Assembly (NCBI GenBank): GCA_000310025.1
Contig: FN649751.1
Location: forward strand, 5,404,253-5,468,252
Direction of reading: 5' to 3'
Length of the DNA: 64,000 bases
From: Ectocarpus siliculosus
Lineage: Eukaryota; Sar; Phaeophyceae; Ectocarpales; Ectocarpaceae
Position numbers and translations under genes: made by a program. The notes under the pieces are model-generated. The model did no database searches. It was given only the letters and a program-made list of their open reading frames with translations, and had not been told where the DNA came from. How positions within the stretch are numbered: the stretch's first letter is position 1; each line of letters opens with the position of its first letter. Positions 46,001 through 58,009 of the stretch are shown here, in pieces.

Positions 46001-48344
46001 GGCATTCAGCAAACGTCGTACAAGGGAGCCTCAATCCTCCGGAGAATCCGTCCGAGAAGGTCACAGGCGGATCAAACAGGAAAAAGGGTTCCCTCTTGCA
46101 ATGATTGCTGCACACCAAAACTAACGTCACTCGCACAAGTCTTGAGGTCTCGTCTCGCAGCTTCAAGCAAACAAGTGGAGTTCCGGAGTAAAGACCACCA
46201 ACCAACAACGGGTCTGTGCCGTTCAATTTACGCCAAAACACGCATGGACAGAAGAACCCCAAGGCGCTTTGGGTTCGCTTCGCGACGCGGTAGTCTACGC
46301 AGCAAAATTGATTAAGCAAGCGTATGGGATGAAGTATTCAATCCGTGCGTTGGGGTTAGGGATAGGGATAGTGATAGGGTCTGCGTGCGCCCCCTCCCTG
46401 TTATTTTTCATGTACAGTAGATACTTTCATGTACAGTAGATACTCTGAAAATCCTGCGTAGGCGGTCCACGAGCAAAACACTCGACAACCGTCGCGTCCA
46501 GTGGCAGCACGCTCGTCGTCTCTCACATGGCGACGAGGTCTGTCTTTCTGCACTCACCACTTGTCGGGCAGGTTCTCCAGCCGCATGCCGAGCGCCAGCT
46601 TTCTCCACCGCAGGCACCGGTCGCACTGCACCCACAACACGTCGTCTTTCTTCGACCTGCCCCGACCCCTCCCGCCGCCACGAGACCCGGCGTCCGACTC
46701 GTGTCGCTCCAGCCCGCTCCCCGAGCCCGGATCCCTCCTCCAGGCCCTCTCGTCCGACGCGTCGACCGACTCCGACGCAGCGCGAGCTCGGGAGCCGATT
46801 CGGCGGCCTCTAACACTGGCACCGCCGCCTCTGCTCCCGGCCCCGCCTCTCACGACGAAGGACCTGCCGCCCGCGGTGCCGTTGGTCGCCGGGGTTGGGA
46901 TCGAGGTGCTGTCCTCGGGCTGCTCGCAGCTTGCAGATGGGTTCCAGGTGCCCATGTGGCAGTACCTGATACGCGGGGAAATTGCCAGAGAGAGAGAAGA
47001 ACACACATACGCGCGCGCGCCTCTGAGGTGTGTGTGCCGTCATGCATCTCACGTGGATGACAACCCGTCTGTTGTGTAAAGGAAAGCCCACTCGATTCGG
47101 TATAGCTCCCCTGGCGCCCGCGTTGATGCTCGCTGCGAAGCCGCACTGCCTTCGACATCGGAAGGTCAAACCACAGCCACTACTCCCCCTTCCCGACCAA
47201 CTATTGGGCACGTTTTTTGGGAACAACAAGCAGCGCAGCGCAGCGCAGCGCAGCGCAGCGCATGGCCTCCAATCTGCCAACACTACTGCGACGACATCAA
47301 CCTAACCCCCAACAACAGCCCGTTCCTAGTTTGGAAAACAACCAAACATGGCCAACAACAACACTAAAAACAGGCGGTGTGTTATCTAGCAAAAACGCAC
47401 ACTCGCGGCCGGCAAGAGCATCCCCCCCCACTCACCACTTGTCGATACCCTGCACGCTCACACCAGGAGGGACGCGCCTCCACTTCCCGCAGTGGGCGTA
47501 GTCGCACATCACCCACTGGTCAGCCTTCGGAGGGGCTTCGAAAACCGCTCCGCCACCACCATCGGAGCGAGCCGCCGCATGCATGCCCGACGCCGCCGCC
47601 GCCGCCGCCGCCGCTGCTGCCCCGCCTCGCCCTCCCGACCTAACCTTCGGTGGCGCGGGCGCGATCTCGCCCCGGCTAGACTCCGCGGCCCTGAGGAGCG
47701 AAGCAACGGCGTCCCTCCCCATGCTGCCCCCGCCGCCGCTGCTGCCCTTCCTCCCCCTTCCCCGGCACGACGACACCCCCACGCCGTTCGGTCTGGCTCG
47801 AGCTTCCGGCACTCCCTGGCTCCCCCCCGCCCCTGCGTCCCGCCCTCCCGCCAACCCGGCACCGTCGTCGTCGGAGCCGGAGCCCACGTGCGCGCCGCCG
47901 CCGCCGCCCTCCCGCCTCCTCTTGCGTCTGATCGGGGCAGCGGTGCCGGTGGTGGTCGGCCTGTCGTCGATCGTGGTCCCGGCCGCCGCCGCCCTCTGGT
48001 TTTCCGCGGTGAGGGCCGGAGGAAACTGCAGCACGGGCCGCGTCTGCGCCACCAACGCTGCCGCTGCTACTGCCGCCGCGTGCACCGGGGGAGGACGCAA
48101 CGCCGCCGCCGGTTGCTGCTGTTGCTGCCGTGGTTCCGGGCCGTTGGCGGGGTGTGGGAACCTTTTCGATGGGCCGATGGCAGGAGCCTCGCGCTGAAGA
48201 TGATGATGACCAGCCGGGTCGAAAGCGGCGAGCCGGGAAGCAGCCGGGGGAATGTTCGCCACGTCCATCGCTGCCGCTGTTGTCGCCACCGCCGCAACCA
48301 TGGCCAGTCCCGCGTCCGCCTTCGCCGCAGCATTTGCTTCTACA

Positions 48345-48377
<33 letters not shown>

Positions 48378-51300
48378 GCCGCCGCCCCTGCCCCTGGCGC
48401 TGCTAAGGTCGGGACGGGTGCCACCACCGCCGGCGCCGCTGCCGGCGCCGCTGCCGCTGCCGCTGCCGCTTTGGTTGACGCCGCTTCCGCCGCTGCCACC
48501 GCTGCCCCTACCGCTCCCCCTACGGTTGGCGCGGCCAGCAGCCCGCGCTCAGCACGAGATCGCTCGGGCTGAACCACCCCCCTAGCCCCCTTGACAGCAG
48601 CACCAGCAGCGACCTGGGGCGGTGGTTGTTTTGGAAGAAAACAATCCACCACCGGCTTTCCCCAGTTCTGCATGCGGCAGTGCCACACGTCCGGGAGGGC
48701 GTCGGCGCTCAGGGTGCTCGGCAGCGTCCACCACTCCTCGCAGTTATCGCACTGGACCCACTCCAAGTCGTCCGCGTCGTCCTCCTCTTCATCCTCCTCC
48801 TCCTCCTCCTCAGACTCCACCTCGTGGTGCTCTTTCGCGACGCTTCTTGACCCACCGCCTCGCCCTCCTCCTCCCCCCCGCCCCCGCCGCCCCCCCCCCC
48901 TCCCTCTGCCGCCCCCGGAATCGTGCCCCCGCCCACGGCCTGCCCGCCGGATCGGGGCACTCGCGGCGAGCCGCTTGGTCGCCAGCACCGCGGCCTGGCG
49001 CTCGTGCCTCTCGGGGCGCTGCCCGAGTCGATTTCGGTCGGGGTCCATGCTGGGCTCAAAGCGGGTGACGCCCGACCGCTTCCTGCCGACGTGCCGGGGC
49101 TCCTCACCACCGGTGCCGTCGCTGCCGTCCGCGCTTCCGCTGCGGGCGACCTTTGAAGCGGGGGCCTGGGTTTCCTCTTGAGACTCTTCTCCTTCCGAGT
49201 CGTCCTTGGTGCTGCTGCTCTGCTGCTGCTGCGGCTTCGCCTTAGCCGCAGGAGCCTCCTCCTCCTCGTTCTCTTTGCGCTCTTCTTCCTTCGGCTTGTG
49301 CACCACGGTCGATTTCCCGACCGTAGTTGGTCGCCGATCAGCAGCTTCCGCCGGGACAGACGCTTCCTGGTCGCGTGGCTCGGGCTCTGGCTGCTTCGTA
49401 GGAGATCTCGGCTGCTTCGTAGGAGATTTTGGTTCCTTCGTGGGAGATCTCGGCTCCTTCGTGGGAGATCTTGGCTCCTTCGTGGGAGATCTCGGCTGCT
49501 TGGTGGGAGACCTGGGCTGCTTGGTTGGAGGTTCCGGTTCTTGCTGCTTTGTGGGAAATTCGGGCTGTTGCTTCGTGGGAGATTCCGGCTGCTGCTTCGT
49601 GGGGGACGAGTCCAGCGGTTTCGCGGTAGATTCCGGCTGCTTCGAGGGAGAAGAGCAAAGCGGCTTCGCGGGGGAGTCCGGTTGCTGCTCCTTCGTGGGA
49701 GACTCACGTGCGCCGTCGGGATCTTTCGCGGCGGGAGCAGCAGCACCAACCGGCGGCGGTCGGGGACCGGTGTGAGTGCCATCTGCAGCAGCAGAAACAG
49801 CCGCCCACACCCTCTCCAACGCAGCGCCCGGCGCGGACTGCGCCGGCCGTCCCTCCTTTTTCCCGTTCTCGACCTGACGGTGCTCGCTGCCCTTGCTACC
49901 CCCCTCCCTCTCTAGGCCGATCGTCGTCGACGGGCGCCGTGCATCCGAGGAAGAAGAGACGGCGGTGCCATTCCGGCGCTTCTTGTTGCCATCCTCGCCC
50001 TTTTCACCGCCCCCGCTCCCGGGGTCCTGCCCTTGGTGGCCCCCGTCCGCCTCTACCTTCGCACCGCCGCTGCCCACCGCCGAGGAAGGCGGGTCGATCG
50101 TGGGTTCCGGCGAGTCGATGCCCTCGTCGGTCGTCTGCTGCTCCTCTGACAGACTCGACGCTCGATCGTCAGCCTCCAGAGCCGCGGGCGCACGCTCGTC
50201 CCGTTGCGTCGCCGGCTTTGGCTCCGAACGGGGCAGCCCAACAGCGCCCGATGCAACATCCTTCTTCGGGGGCGGAGACGCGGGACCGGCGCCTGCCGAG
50301 TTCGTATCTCGCACGCCTTTCTCCTCGTCGATGTCCATGCTTTCCGGGCCTGCCCGCGCCGAGCGCGAGGGCACGGGGGGAGGCCAACCGCTCTTCGCTT
50401 CGGCCCCCTGCTTTTCCTCGCTCCGTGGCCTCTTGCGGACAGGGCTACCCCCAACTCGTCCGCCTCTACCGGCACCGCTTCCGGAAGCGGTCTCGCCCAT
50501 CTTGCTGCTGTTGGTGGCCTTGCAGCCGGTTTTCACGGGACCGGCCACAACCACCGCCGCCTCTTCCCGCTTCGGAGTGGCCGCACCACCGCCTCCCTCC
50601 TCCCCTCCCGAGTCTACGTCCATCGCATCCTGGGCCTTGGGGCAGGGGGGTGACGGGACAGCGCTCGGCGCCGGCGGGTCCGCCACGGGGGCACGACTCT
50701 CGGTAGGCTCCTCCCCCCTCGTGTTACCGCTCTCGTCCGCGGAGTCAACTTCCATCGCGCCGCTCGCCACGTCTCGGATACCGTTCGCCAGGAGACCCTC
50801 TTCCGCCTTGTCGTTGCTGACGGCGGCGAGCTCCTCGGCCGCAGGGGGGGGCTCGTCGACAGGCGACGCAGCGGCAGCGGTACCGGCGGGCTTGGAAGGG
50901 GAGGAGCCCCCCGACTTCACGGCGTCGGCGTCGCGTTGTTGGGCGGCTGGTGGGGGACCGGACGCCACCACCTCTGCCTTCGAAACCATAACCTTAGCCT
51001 TTGCGGTCACCTCGGTGGTCGGGGCCCTGCTGGTGCTCTCGGCGCCGGTCTTGCCTTCTTCCGCCGCCTCAAGGACGCCCTCGCCCTTCGGCTTGTTCGC
51101 GGAGGGCCGTCGGGGAACGCTTGCCTCAGCCGCTGCCGCCGAACCACCACCCGCTCTCGTGTCCTCCCGTCGTGTCCCGGCCCCGTCCGCCTTCCGGGCG
51201 TCTGGTTTGCTAGCCTCCGCCTCCCCCTTGTCCGAATCACGCGAAGCATCCTTTCCTGACACGACGGCAGCAGGGCCCGTACCGCTCTTCTTCGCGGAGC

Positions 51301-51640
51301 CCCCCCCTCGTTCCCCCGCACTCTTTCCTGACGGGCCTTCCAAGTCGTAGACGCCCTCAGAGCTCGACGCACTGGCGGGAGACGTCGACCTCCGCTGCGC
51401 GCACGCCACGGGACCGGCCTTGGCCTCCGCCACCTCGGGGGGACCGCTGCTGAACTCGTTCTCCTTGACCCCCCTACCCACCAAGCGAGGGGAGCAGGGC
51501 GTCTGCCGCAAAGAGGGGAGGAAAGTCGCGAGGGACGGGTTGTCAATGTTCACAGTACAGGAGAGGGTTCCGTAAGGGAGCCGAGACGAGCGACGGTGGA
51601 AGTTTGGCTTAGACCCGCCGCACCGTACCGCACCCGACAT
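43024..51640 (-). CDS. Triple CW-type zinc-finger protein (downstream part of the locus)
   Basis: Four exons on the minus strand: 47436-51640, 46558-46965, 44636-44995 and 43024-44056. They encode about 2,000 aa; the last exon spans a 100-N assembly gap. There are three CW domains, the family that reads methylated histone H3 Lys4. CW1 (about residue 958) is WVQCDNCEEWW...DVWHCRMQNW. CW2 (about 1373) is WVMCDYAHCGKWRRVP...DKWYCHMGTW. CW3 (about 1510) is WVQCDRCLRWRKLA...DKWYCKMNTW. Each has the four Cys and the key Trp residues. The first 950 residues are disordered, rich in Ser, Pro, Ala, Glu and Lys, with an SPTK repeat tract. Poly-Ala and RGG-like runs surround CW1. The C-terminal exon has a conserved-looking helix region (WAEWLEHLAPTLERHLRWLV) and ends VRIMKSRPIKMVKPWR. 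Junctions E-F, F-G and G-H are all phase 2. The start was set at MSGAVRCGG (51640), but the frame is open to a splice-acceptor-like AAG near 51682, so this may be the continuation of the Tudor-encoding exons upstream. Nuclear chromatin reader is the likely role. Confidence 0.85.
43653..43752. other. Assembly gap (100 N)
   Basis: Exactly 100 N, the usual placeholder for a gap of unknown size. It lies inside the last exon of the CW gene in GCC/GCG-rich sequence, so true length and frame across it are unknown. The frame happens to stay open on both sides. Confidence 0.98.
47228..47262. repeat. (GCAGC)n microsatellite
   Basis: Six or seven units of GCAGC in the CW-gene intron between the exons carrying the two halves of CW2. 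Confidence 0.85.
49385..49690 (-). repeat. In-frame SPTK repeat tract in the CW protein
   Basis: Read on the minus strand, a 21-base unit encodes about seven PRSPTK(Q/E) heptads in direct succession. Less regular SPTKQQPE and SPSKQPES versions occur on the N-terminal side. SP and SPTK sites are typical of proline-directed kinase targets and of basic DNA-binding tails such as those of linker histones. The tract is coding, so the repeat is constrained to stay in frame. Confidence 0.85.
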
Positions 51641-53050
51641 GGTCTCGAAAAACACTTGAACCTCGCTAGATTCGCCCACGTCTTGCAGCGGGCGTCATCA
51701 ACGGCAGCGGTGGCACAGGGCGCTACCTGCAGACGGCAGTTTTGCTCTCGGCAAGTCTAGCTCTTCGTGCAAGAGGAATAGAAGTGAAAATTTCTTTTGG
51801 TTGGCACACCTCACGGTTAGGCAAATGCCTTCCATCGTGTTAATCGCAACCACACAGGAGGTGGCACCTACACCAGCGAACCATTTCCCCGGTTTTTTCC
51901 GCCAGCTGTACAGTAGCACTTCGGAAATCCTCAAATGACTGATGCTCAGGATCAAATCATGACCGCAACTTCTTCAACTGCAACCACGCCTGTATGGATC
52001 TACATATGACCGAAACGCTGTTTTAGGATGGAAGGTAGATGAGTTCTACCACTACCTGGGTCTACGCCAAGCTATGACGATGTTGTGTTCAGAAGTGGAT
52101 CGTAGCCACGACCAAACATCCAAGCGTGTCCCGCGGTTTCGACTTTGCGTGTGCCGAGAACAATGGTGGCGTTCAAAACCCACCGTCACCACCACCACAA
52201 CCACCTCGCGTCCATTTTTATGGCGAAACAGTAGTTGGGAGGCAATACTAGTGAGCACATCGCAATCCGTCTGAAACTCCACTGCAAACAAGGGACGTGT
52301 TCCACATGGTCAGTCGTCTTTGCAGCCGCCCCGAAACATCGGGCGACGTGCGGGAAGGCTTTCTTCGCCTCTTCGATTCCTCCTCCTCTTGCTCCTCGTA
52401 AACGTGAAAACATAGTTCTGGCTGCAGGCGTTCCTTCAAGCCTACCAACGGGGCATCACCGGACTGATCGTTTTCTCTTGAGCTCGTTCGCGAATAACCT
52501 TTGGATTTGCGAAGCGTTTACTACTGTGGGAGAGGACGGCCAAACACACAAATAACGGAAGGACCCCCAACCGTATCCGACGGCATCTATCGCGCACAAC
52601 AGGTAGGTGTACGTGAGTACTGAGCCCTTGAAGGCATAAGTTCTTCCTCCGTCTGTCAATGGTAGTCGAGGCAGACTACACAATAGTTAACTCTATTCTA
52701 GGTCACGGCACGCGTTGCAAACAAGAGTATCAACCAATCCATTTCTATTTCACCGCAAACGCTTTGTCCATATGAAGAACTCGGCGAATGATACAGGTGA
52801 TCCCAGTGGACACAAGACGAGCTGCGATCCTCACGCCAAACGCACGGTTTCAAAGAGCTGGGGCGGTCTTTCGCTCTCCACAAAAAGCTGCAGCAGCAAG
52901 CAGAATGCGCAAGATCTTAGCTCGAACAGAGAGGACGCACGAAGATAAGGATGGCTTGCTTGTTTGCTGCTTTTGGGTAACATACGTGTCAGGTTTACTT
53001 GGTGGCACTTTCCCCCTCATATCACAACGCCATGGACCCTACGTATGCGA
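51641..53050. other. Linker between the CW and Tudor parts of the locus
   Basis: About 1.4 kb in which no exon is certain. If the two parts are one gene, at least one exon entering at phase 0 and leaving at phase 1 is needed here. The best minus-strand candidate lies around 52290-52400 (EQEEEESKRRRKPSRTSPDV), bounded by an AG and followed by a possible donor, but its phase was not made to fit. Otherwise this is the 3' region of one gene and the promoter of the next. Confidence 0.35.
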
Positions 53051-56000
53051 CTAGACGGGAGAGATGGCCATCGGGCCCAGACGTTTCATTTTCTTGTTGC
53101 GACATTTACCAAAAAACCTTGCTCTCACCTCCTTGCTTCGTGGGCTCTTGCGCGTGCTCGAAGACACATCTGTCGACAGCCCCGCCTTCCTCTCCGCTGA
53201 CCCTTGCAAGACGGGCGCAGTCACCCCAGCCGCCGCCGCCGCCGCCGCCGCCGCCGCAGCAGCAGCAGCAGCCGTGCTCTCGCCCCGCTCCTTGCCCTCC
53301 GCTGGCCGGACATCGATAGCAGCAGGCTCGGCGCGCTTGGTCTGCTGCTTCGCCCTTCCTCCTGCCCCCCGCGCCTGCCCGCGGCCGCCGCCCCTTCCCC
53401 TCCCCCTCGACCCGCCCCCCCCCCCGTTGGAACTCCGTGCAGCGGCGGCGGTGGCGGGAGTCGGGAGGACTTCCACCGGCGGGGTCGCTTCTCGTCGGTC
53501 CGCGGGGGGCTTCGCTCCGTCCTTCCACCCGCTTGACGCGTTCCCTCCCCCACGCAGAACGGCCTCCGGCTTGACGACGGTGCTGGTGCGGGCGCCTTTG
53601 GCCGCGGCAGCGGTTGGTGGCTTGGCCTGCTTGCTTTTCTTTGGCTGCGGAACACGGGGAACGGCCGTGCATGCCGACGAGAAAAGGGGCAAGACAATTG
53701 AGTCGCGAGCGCGTTCATGCAAAAAAGGGCGAAATGAGCGTACACACGCGCGCAGAGCGACACCCGGAAGTGACCCGGGCGAAGGCGAGCAAGCCGTGCA
53801 AAAATAGCGGTCTATGCCTGCGAGGACATGTCCTTAGGTCTGCGACCAGGACTTGTCGTGGGGCAAACGGGGCACCCCAGCCAAATGTAATGTTCCCACT
53901 CCCACAAAGGTACACACACACGCTGACGCGTCTACCAGACCCACCACACTCATATACAAAAGCCACACAACTTTTTCCACCCCTTACCTCCTGCGTTCTA
54001 TGTGGTCGGCGCCCCTCCTCCCCCTGAACGCCGCCGTTTCGCAGGGCGGCGGCGGCGGCTGCCTTGGCATCCCTTCCCTTCTCTTCCCTAACACCTTTGC
54101 TCCCGTCCTCCTTCTTGACCGCCGCCGTCGCCGCAACAGCTACGGCTGCGTCCCGCCCCTCCTCGGGCTTCCCCACCTCCCGCTCACCCTCGCCCTTCTG
54201 GCGAGCTTCGCCCCCTCCCCCGGACGTAGCCTTGGACGCTGGGCCGCCCTTCGCGCTCCCCGACGCTTTCTTCTGCCCGCCGCTCCGCCCCTCTACCGCC
54301 GCCGCCGCCGCGACCGGGCGCGCGTCCTCAGAGCCAGCGGACGAGCTCGAAGAAGAAGAGGAGCTCTCCGAGCCGGAACAGGCGGATGGGGATGATACGG
54401 GCGGAGCCGCGCGAGATGATCTCGCGGAGCCCCCCGTCCGCGGAGCCCCTGCTGCCGCCCTCCGCGGCGCTTCCTTCGAGCCGTCTTTGCCGCCGCCGAG
54501 CCTCTGCCCCTTGCGCTGCTTGGGTGGCGGGGAGGCGGCCGGCTTCCTCCGGGGGCTCGCGCGCGGGCTGCGGGCCTTTGCCTTGATGCCCAGGGACATG
54601 TCGTCCAGCTCCTCCTCTTCTTCCTCCTCCTCGGAAGCTGAACCGGATTCGCTCGTCTGTCCGCTCGGGGTGTTGGTACCTGTACCCGGGGAAAAGGGCG
54701 CGGTTTCGACGTCAAGGATAAGAAACAATGCTCCAACGCGTGGCTTGCTAAAGAGAGAGAGAGAGAGGACAAAGACTTCGAACACTACAGACGCGTTGCG
54801 CAAGAGGAAAAAGCCGAGCCGAGCCGAGTCACGCATGGTAAAGCGTAAGGCATGTGGAGGACTTGACATCGTTTCGAAAGCGCCGGGCCCGGGGTTCGCC
54901 ACTGGTTCGACAAGTGGCGACTCTTCAAAAACATGATCTCGCTCGAAAATTGAGATGGATGTCGGGAGGTGCTATACAGTATTCTTCTAGAAAGTCAAGG
55001 CCACAACGCATACGACGACACACCCTACTTACATATTCGAAGTACGTCGTAGTTCCGTAAAAAATGGCCAAAAAATACGAGTGAACGTACAACGTACAGC
55101 TCGACGCTGCACACGGGCTGAACGCCATACATAGCCCGGGCCAGGTTCCGGGCGTACGGGCGAGTTTGTTTCGCAATACTCGGTCATCACAACAGGTGAC
55201 CGCAAAAAAAGCAAGAGCGGCACGACTGAATTGACGTAGTTCGATTTCTACACCGGGATCGGTGTTTACTGCTGAACCAGATGCGGCAACCCCGACCAAA
55301 ATCCTACGCTTCGGGCGTCCAAAGATGACGCGATACATAGCGCAAATGTCTCCGTGCCACTTTTTGAGTTGCGTCGGGGGAATATGCAGTTGGCACTTCA
55401 CATGCGGCAAGGGTTACCATCGGGGTGGGACTTCTCAGATGTATTACACCGTCGCTGTGCACGTGGAATGAGTCAAGATGCTTCCAGTCGCGGTATCGAA
55501 GTACGTACCACTTCGGAATAATTGGCATAAACAAGACACATCCCGCGACCCACAAACGACCGAACACAGAAGGAAGCCATTTCGCTACCGTGCTCGCTGT
55601 TACAGACAAAACGACAAGGGGGGGGGCTTCAGCCAACTCGACGCCAACAGAAAAACTGATTACTCCCAGCACGAGGCCATACCATTGATAGTCTTTGGCA
55701 CACGACATAACTCAAGACGCATTCGACCCCATCACAGGTCAACACTCGCTGCATGTGCTGGCACGCAAGCTGCTACATAAGCACCAATATCATCGCTACA
55801 CCCATCAAGGTCATTGCATCGCAAGGTCGTTGCGTCGGGGTGCTTGTGTGCCGCACTGCAGGCCGGGATAGGGACGCTTCATTTCACTATCACACCTATC
55901 TGAGTTACCTCACCGGGGGTGTCCTGGGTTGGAACAGCTGTAGAACAAAATGATTCGTTGTATCTCCGCACCGGGATCGGGGGGTTCGCACCCATACGGG

Positions 56001-57959
56001 GTTGTCGCAACTAACACCAACAGACAATATTAGAACACGTCGCGCTCCGGTGCCCTGGACCCACACTCTGCCGTAGCTAGATAGCCACGCGGTCTTCTCA
56101 TGTCGCAGCAAAGTACAGCCCGGTTTGCGCCCACCGTCAACGCAAATCGTAAAAAGCCTAGCACGTAGAGATTTACGGCCCGACAAAAACGCCTGCAGAG
56201 GGAAAACCCTCCGGCTCACATCTTCACGATAAAGGAGGCTCCGTCGGTTCACACTACTGGTCGCCCCGGTGGTCTAGTGGGTACCCTCGCAGCCTACTAA
56301 GGGTCAGGTCATGGGTGAGAGTCCCGGCAAAGTGAGTTCTTTTTCTCACTAAATAAATCCTGGTCTAAGTTGGAAGCGACGCGCTGCAATGCTCACCATC
56401 AAGGGCGCCTCGCCGGCGTTTCGGCGCGCTCCCGCCCCGCCCGTGGCGTCTTCCCGGTCGTTTTCGGGGGGCCGACCGCTGGGACGACTGGCGCCCCCTA
56501 GCTGCCGCCGCCGATAGCATCTTGCCGTTCCTCGGCTGCTGCTGCTGCTGCTGCTGCTGCTGTAACCGGCCGTTCTTCCTCGCCTCGCGCGCGTCCCTCG
56601 CGCCGCCGCCGCCGCCGCTATGGACCGATTCATCGTCTCCGTCTTCCCCTTCGTCCTCCTCCTCCTCCTCCTCCTCTTCAGACTCCTCTGAATCGTCCTC
56701 CTCCTCCTCCTCCTCTTCCGATGAAGACGACGAAGCCGCTGTTGCCGCCGCCTTCGGTGCCCCACGCCCGCTGCCTGCCCGCGCGGGCGCGCTCGAATGC
56801 TGCTGCTGCTCGCGCCTGCTGCTGTTGGCCATCTGCCGATGCTGGCGGCCCTGCGCCTGCTTGCTTCGCGGGGGGGCCCAGGGGAGACGCGCCTCGGTCT
56901 TCACCGCCACCTTGGGCGAGCTCCCGGTCGTCGTGCCCCCCGCGGCGTCAGATTTGGTGGCGTTGGCCTTGGCCTCCGCCTCTTCGTCCCGCATCTGAGC
57001 GAGGGTCCGCGGGCGGACGCGCTGCTCCAGCGGGCGCCAGGGGTAGATCACGATGTCACTGTCGGGGATGTCGGAGACCTCTTGCGTGCCGTCGTCGTAG
57101 TCGATGCGAATCATACCCCTGGAGCACAACGAAAAGCCGGGCCCCAAACGACACAAGTTGATAAATGTCTCGCAAATCGTGGTTAATTGTGAGCGACGCA
57201 AGGCTTCATGAACAAGGCGCGGGGCACACCAATACGATACCGGTACTGCTACATACCTGGCATGACGCCTACAGCCAGCCTTCAGCGCAGAGACAACTTG
57301 GTGACGAATGGGACCGACGGGGTTACTTTTAGGAAAACAGGCACGACCAAGAACAAAGACGCAACGAATGCCGAAAGTCTCCAGGATAACTTCACACAAA
57401 AGCCCTGAAACAATGTACTATTACAAGACCTGCGCGGGGTGAGATCGAACTCCAGCACCCACCCCGTATGGCCCTACCAGAAGCAGGCCATAGACATGGG
57501 GGGTCGATAGACCGAGCTGGCTGCCGACAGTTTGGCCGGCCACTTCTAACTCCGGCCTGTGGAGGGTACATACTCCCGAGCCACACCTGTCCGAAACAAT
57601 CACGCACAAGACAAACGTCCAACGCATTGTAAGCTCTGCTCTCACCCTTTCTTGTCGACCTTGAGGATAGTCCCGCTGTACCAGTGGCCGGTGTCGAACT
57701 TGACCTTGATCTGTGACCCCACCTCTGCCCCGTGGGCCGCCGCGATAACGCTCTGCCTCGGCGGCGACACCGGCTCCGCCTCTCCCTGCTTGGGCTTCGT
57801 GGCGCCCCCCGACCCGTGACGTCGGTCCGGTACCGTCGCCCTGCCGCGGCTGCTGGTCATGGGGGTTTCATCATCGGAGTCCGATTCGTCCATTTCGTCG
57901 CTGTCCGCCTCTTCGGAGGAGTCGTCGCCTCCATCTCCCGAGCTGTCGACAGTAAGCAT
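53051..57959 (-). CDS. Tudor/Agenet-like domain protein with acidic low-complexity regions (upstream part of the locus)
   Basis: Four exons on the minus strand: 57646-57959, 56397-57118, 53988-54679 and 53129-53644. If translation runs past the last donor it stops at 53051, giving about 773 aa. The start MLTVDSSGDGG leads into an acidic Ser/Asp/Glu stretch. A Tudor/Agenet-like barrel follows: VGSQIKVKFDTGHWYSGTIL, then VDKKGGMIRIDYDDGTQEV and SDIPDSDIVIYPW, split by a phase-2 intron between DKKG and GMIRI. The rest is low complexity: poly-Ser/Glu, poly-Gln from (CTG)n at 56537-56563, poly-Ala from (CCG)n at 53228-53260, and basic RGG-like runs. The last exon ends at a strong donor (GAG|GTGAGA at 53128), which argues for continuation into the CW exons. 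Tudor folds bind methylated Lys or Arg, so a histone-reader role fits the neighbouring CW domains. Phases between exons are 2, 1 and 0. Confidence 0.78.
56263..56340 (+). repeat. tRNA-like sequence (degenerate tRNA or SINE head)
   Basis: Begins GCCCCGGTGGTCTAGTGGGT, a good A-box context. About 45 bases later comes GGTGAGAGTCCCGGC, which resembles a B-box plus T-stem (GGTTCGAATCCCGGC in intact tRNAs). The acceptor stem does not pair well, so an intact tRNA gene is unlikely. It lies within the intron between the second and third exons of the Tudor-type gene. Confidence 0.4.
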
Positions 57960-58009
57960 AAGAGAGCGACGGCAGCAGAGTGTGAACACATGATATTTGC
58001 GATGTACGG

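Noticed and set aside
46345-46381. Telomere-like GGGTTAGGGATAGGG
   Set aside because: Only one TTAGGG unit plus degenerate GATAGGG; too short for an interstitial telomeric array.
55304-55708. Minus-strand frame with hydrophobic stretches inside a Tudor-gene intron
   Set aside because: Overlaps another unrelated frame, has low-GC codon use unlike the neighbouring exons, and shows no recognised family.
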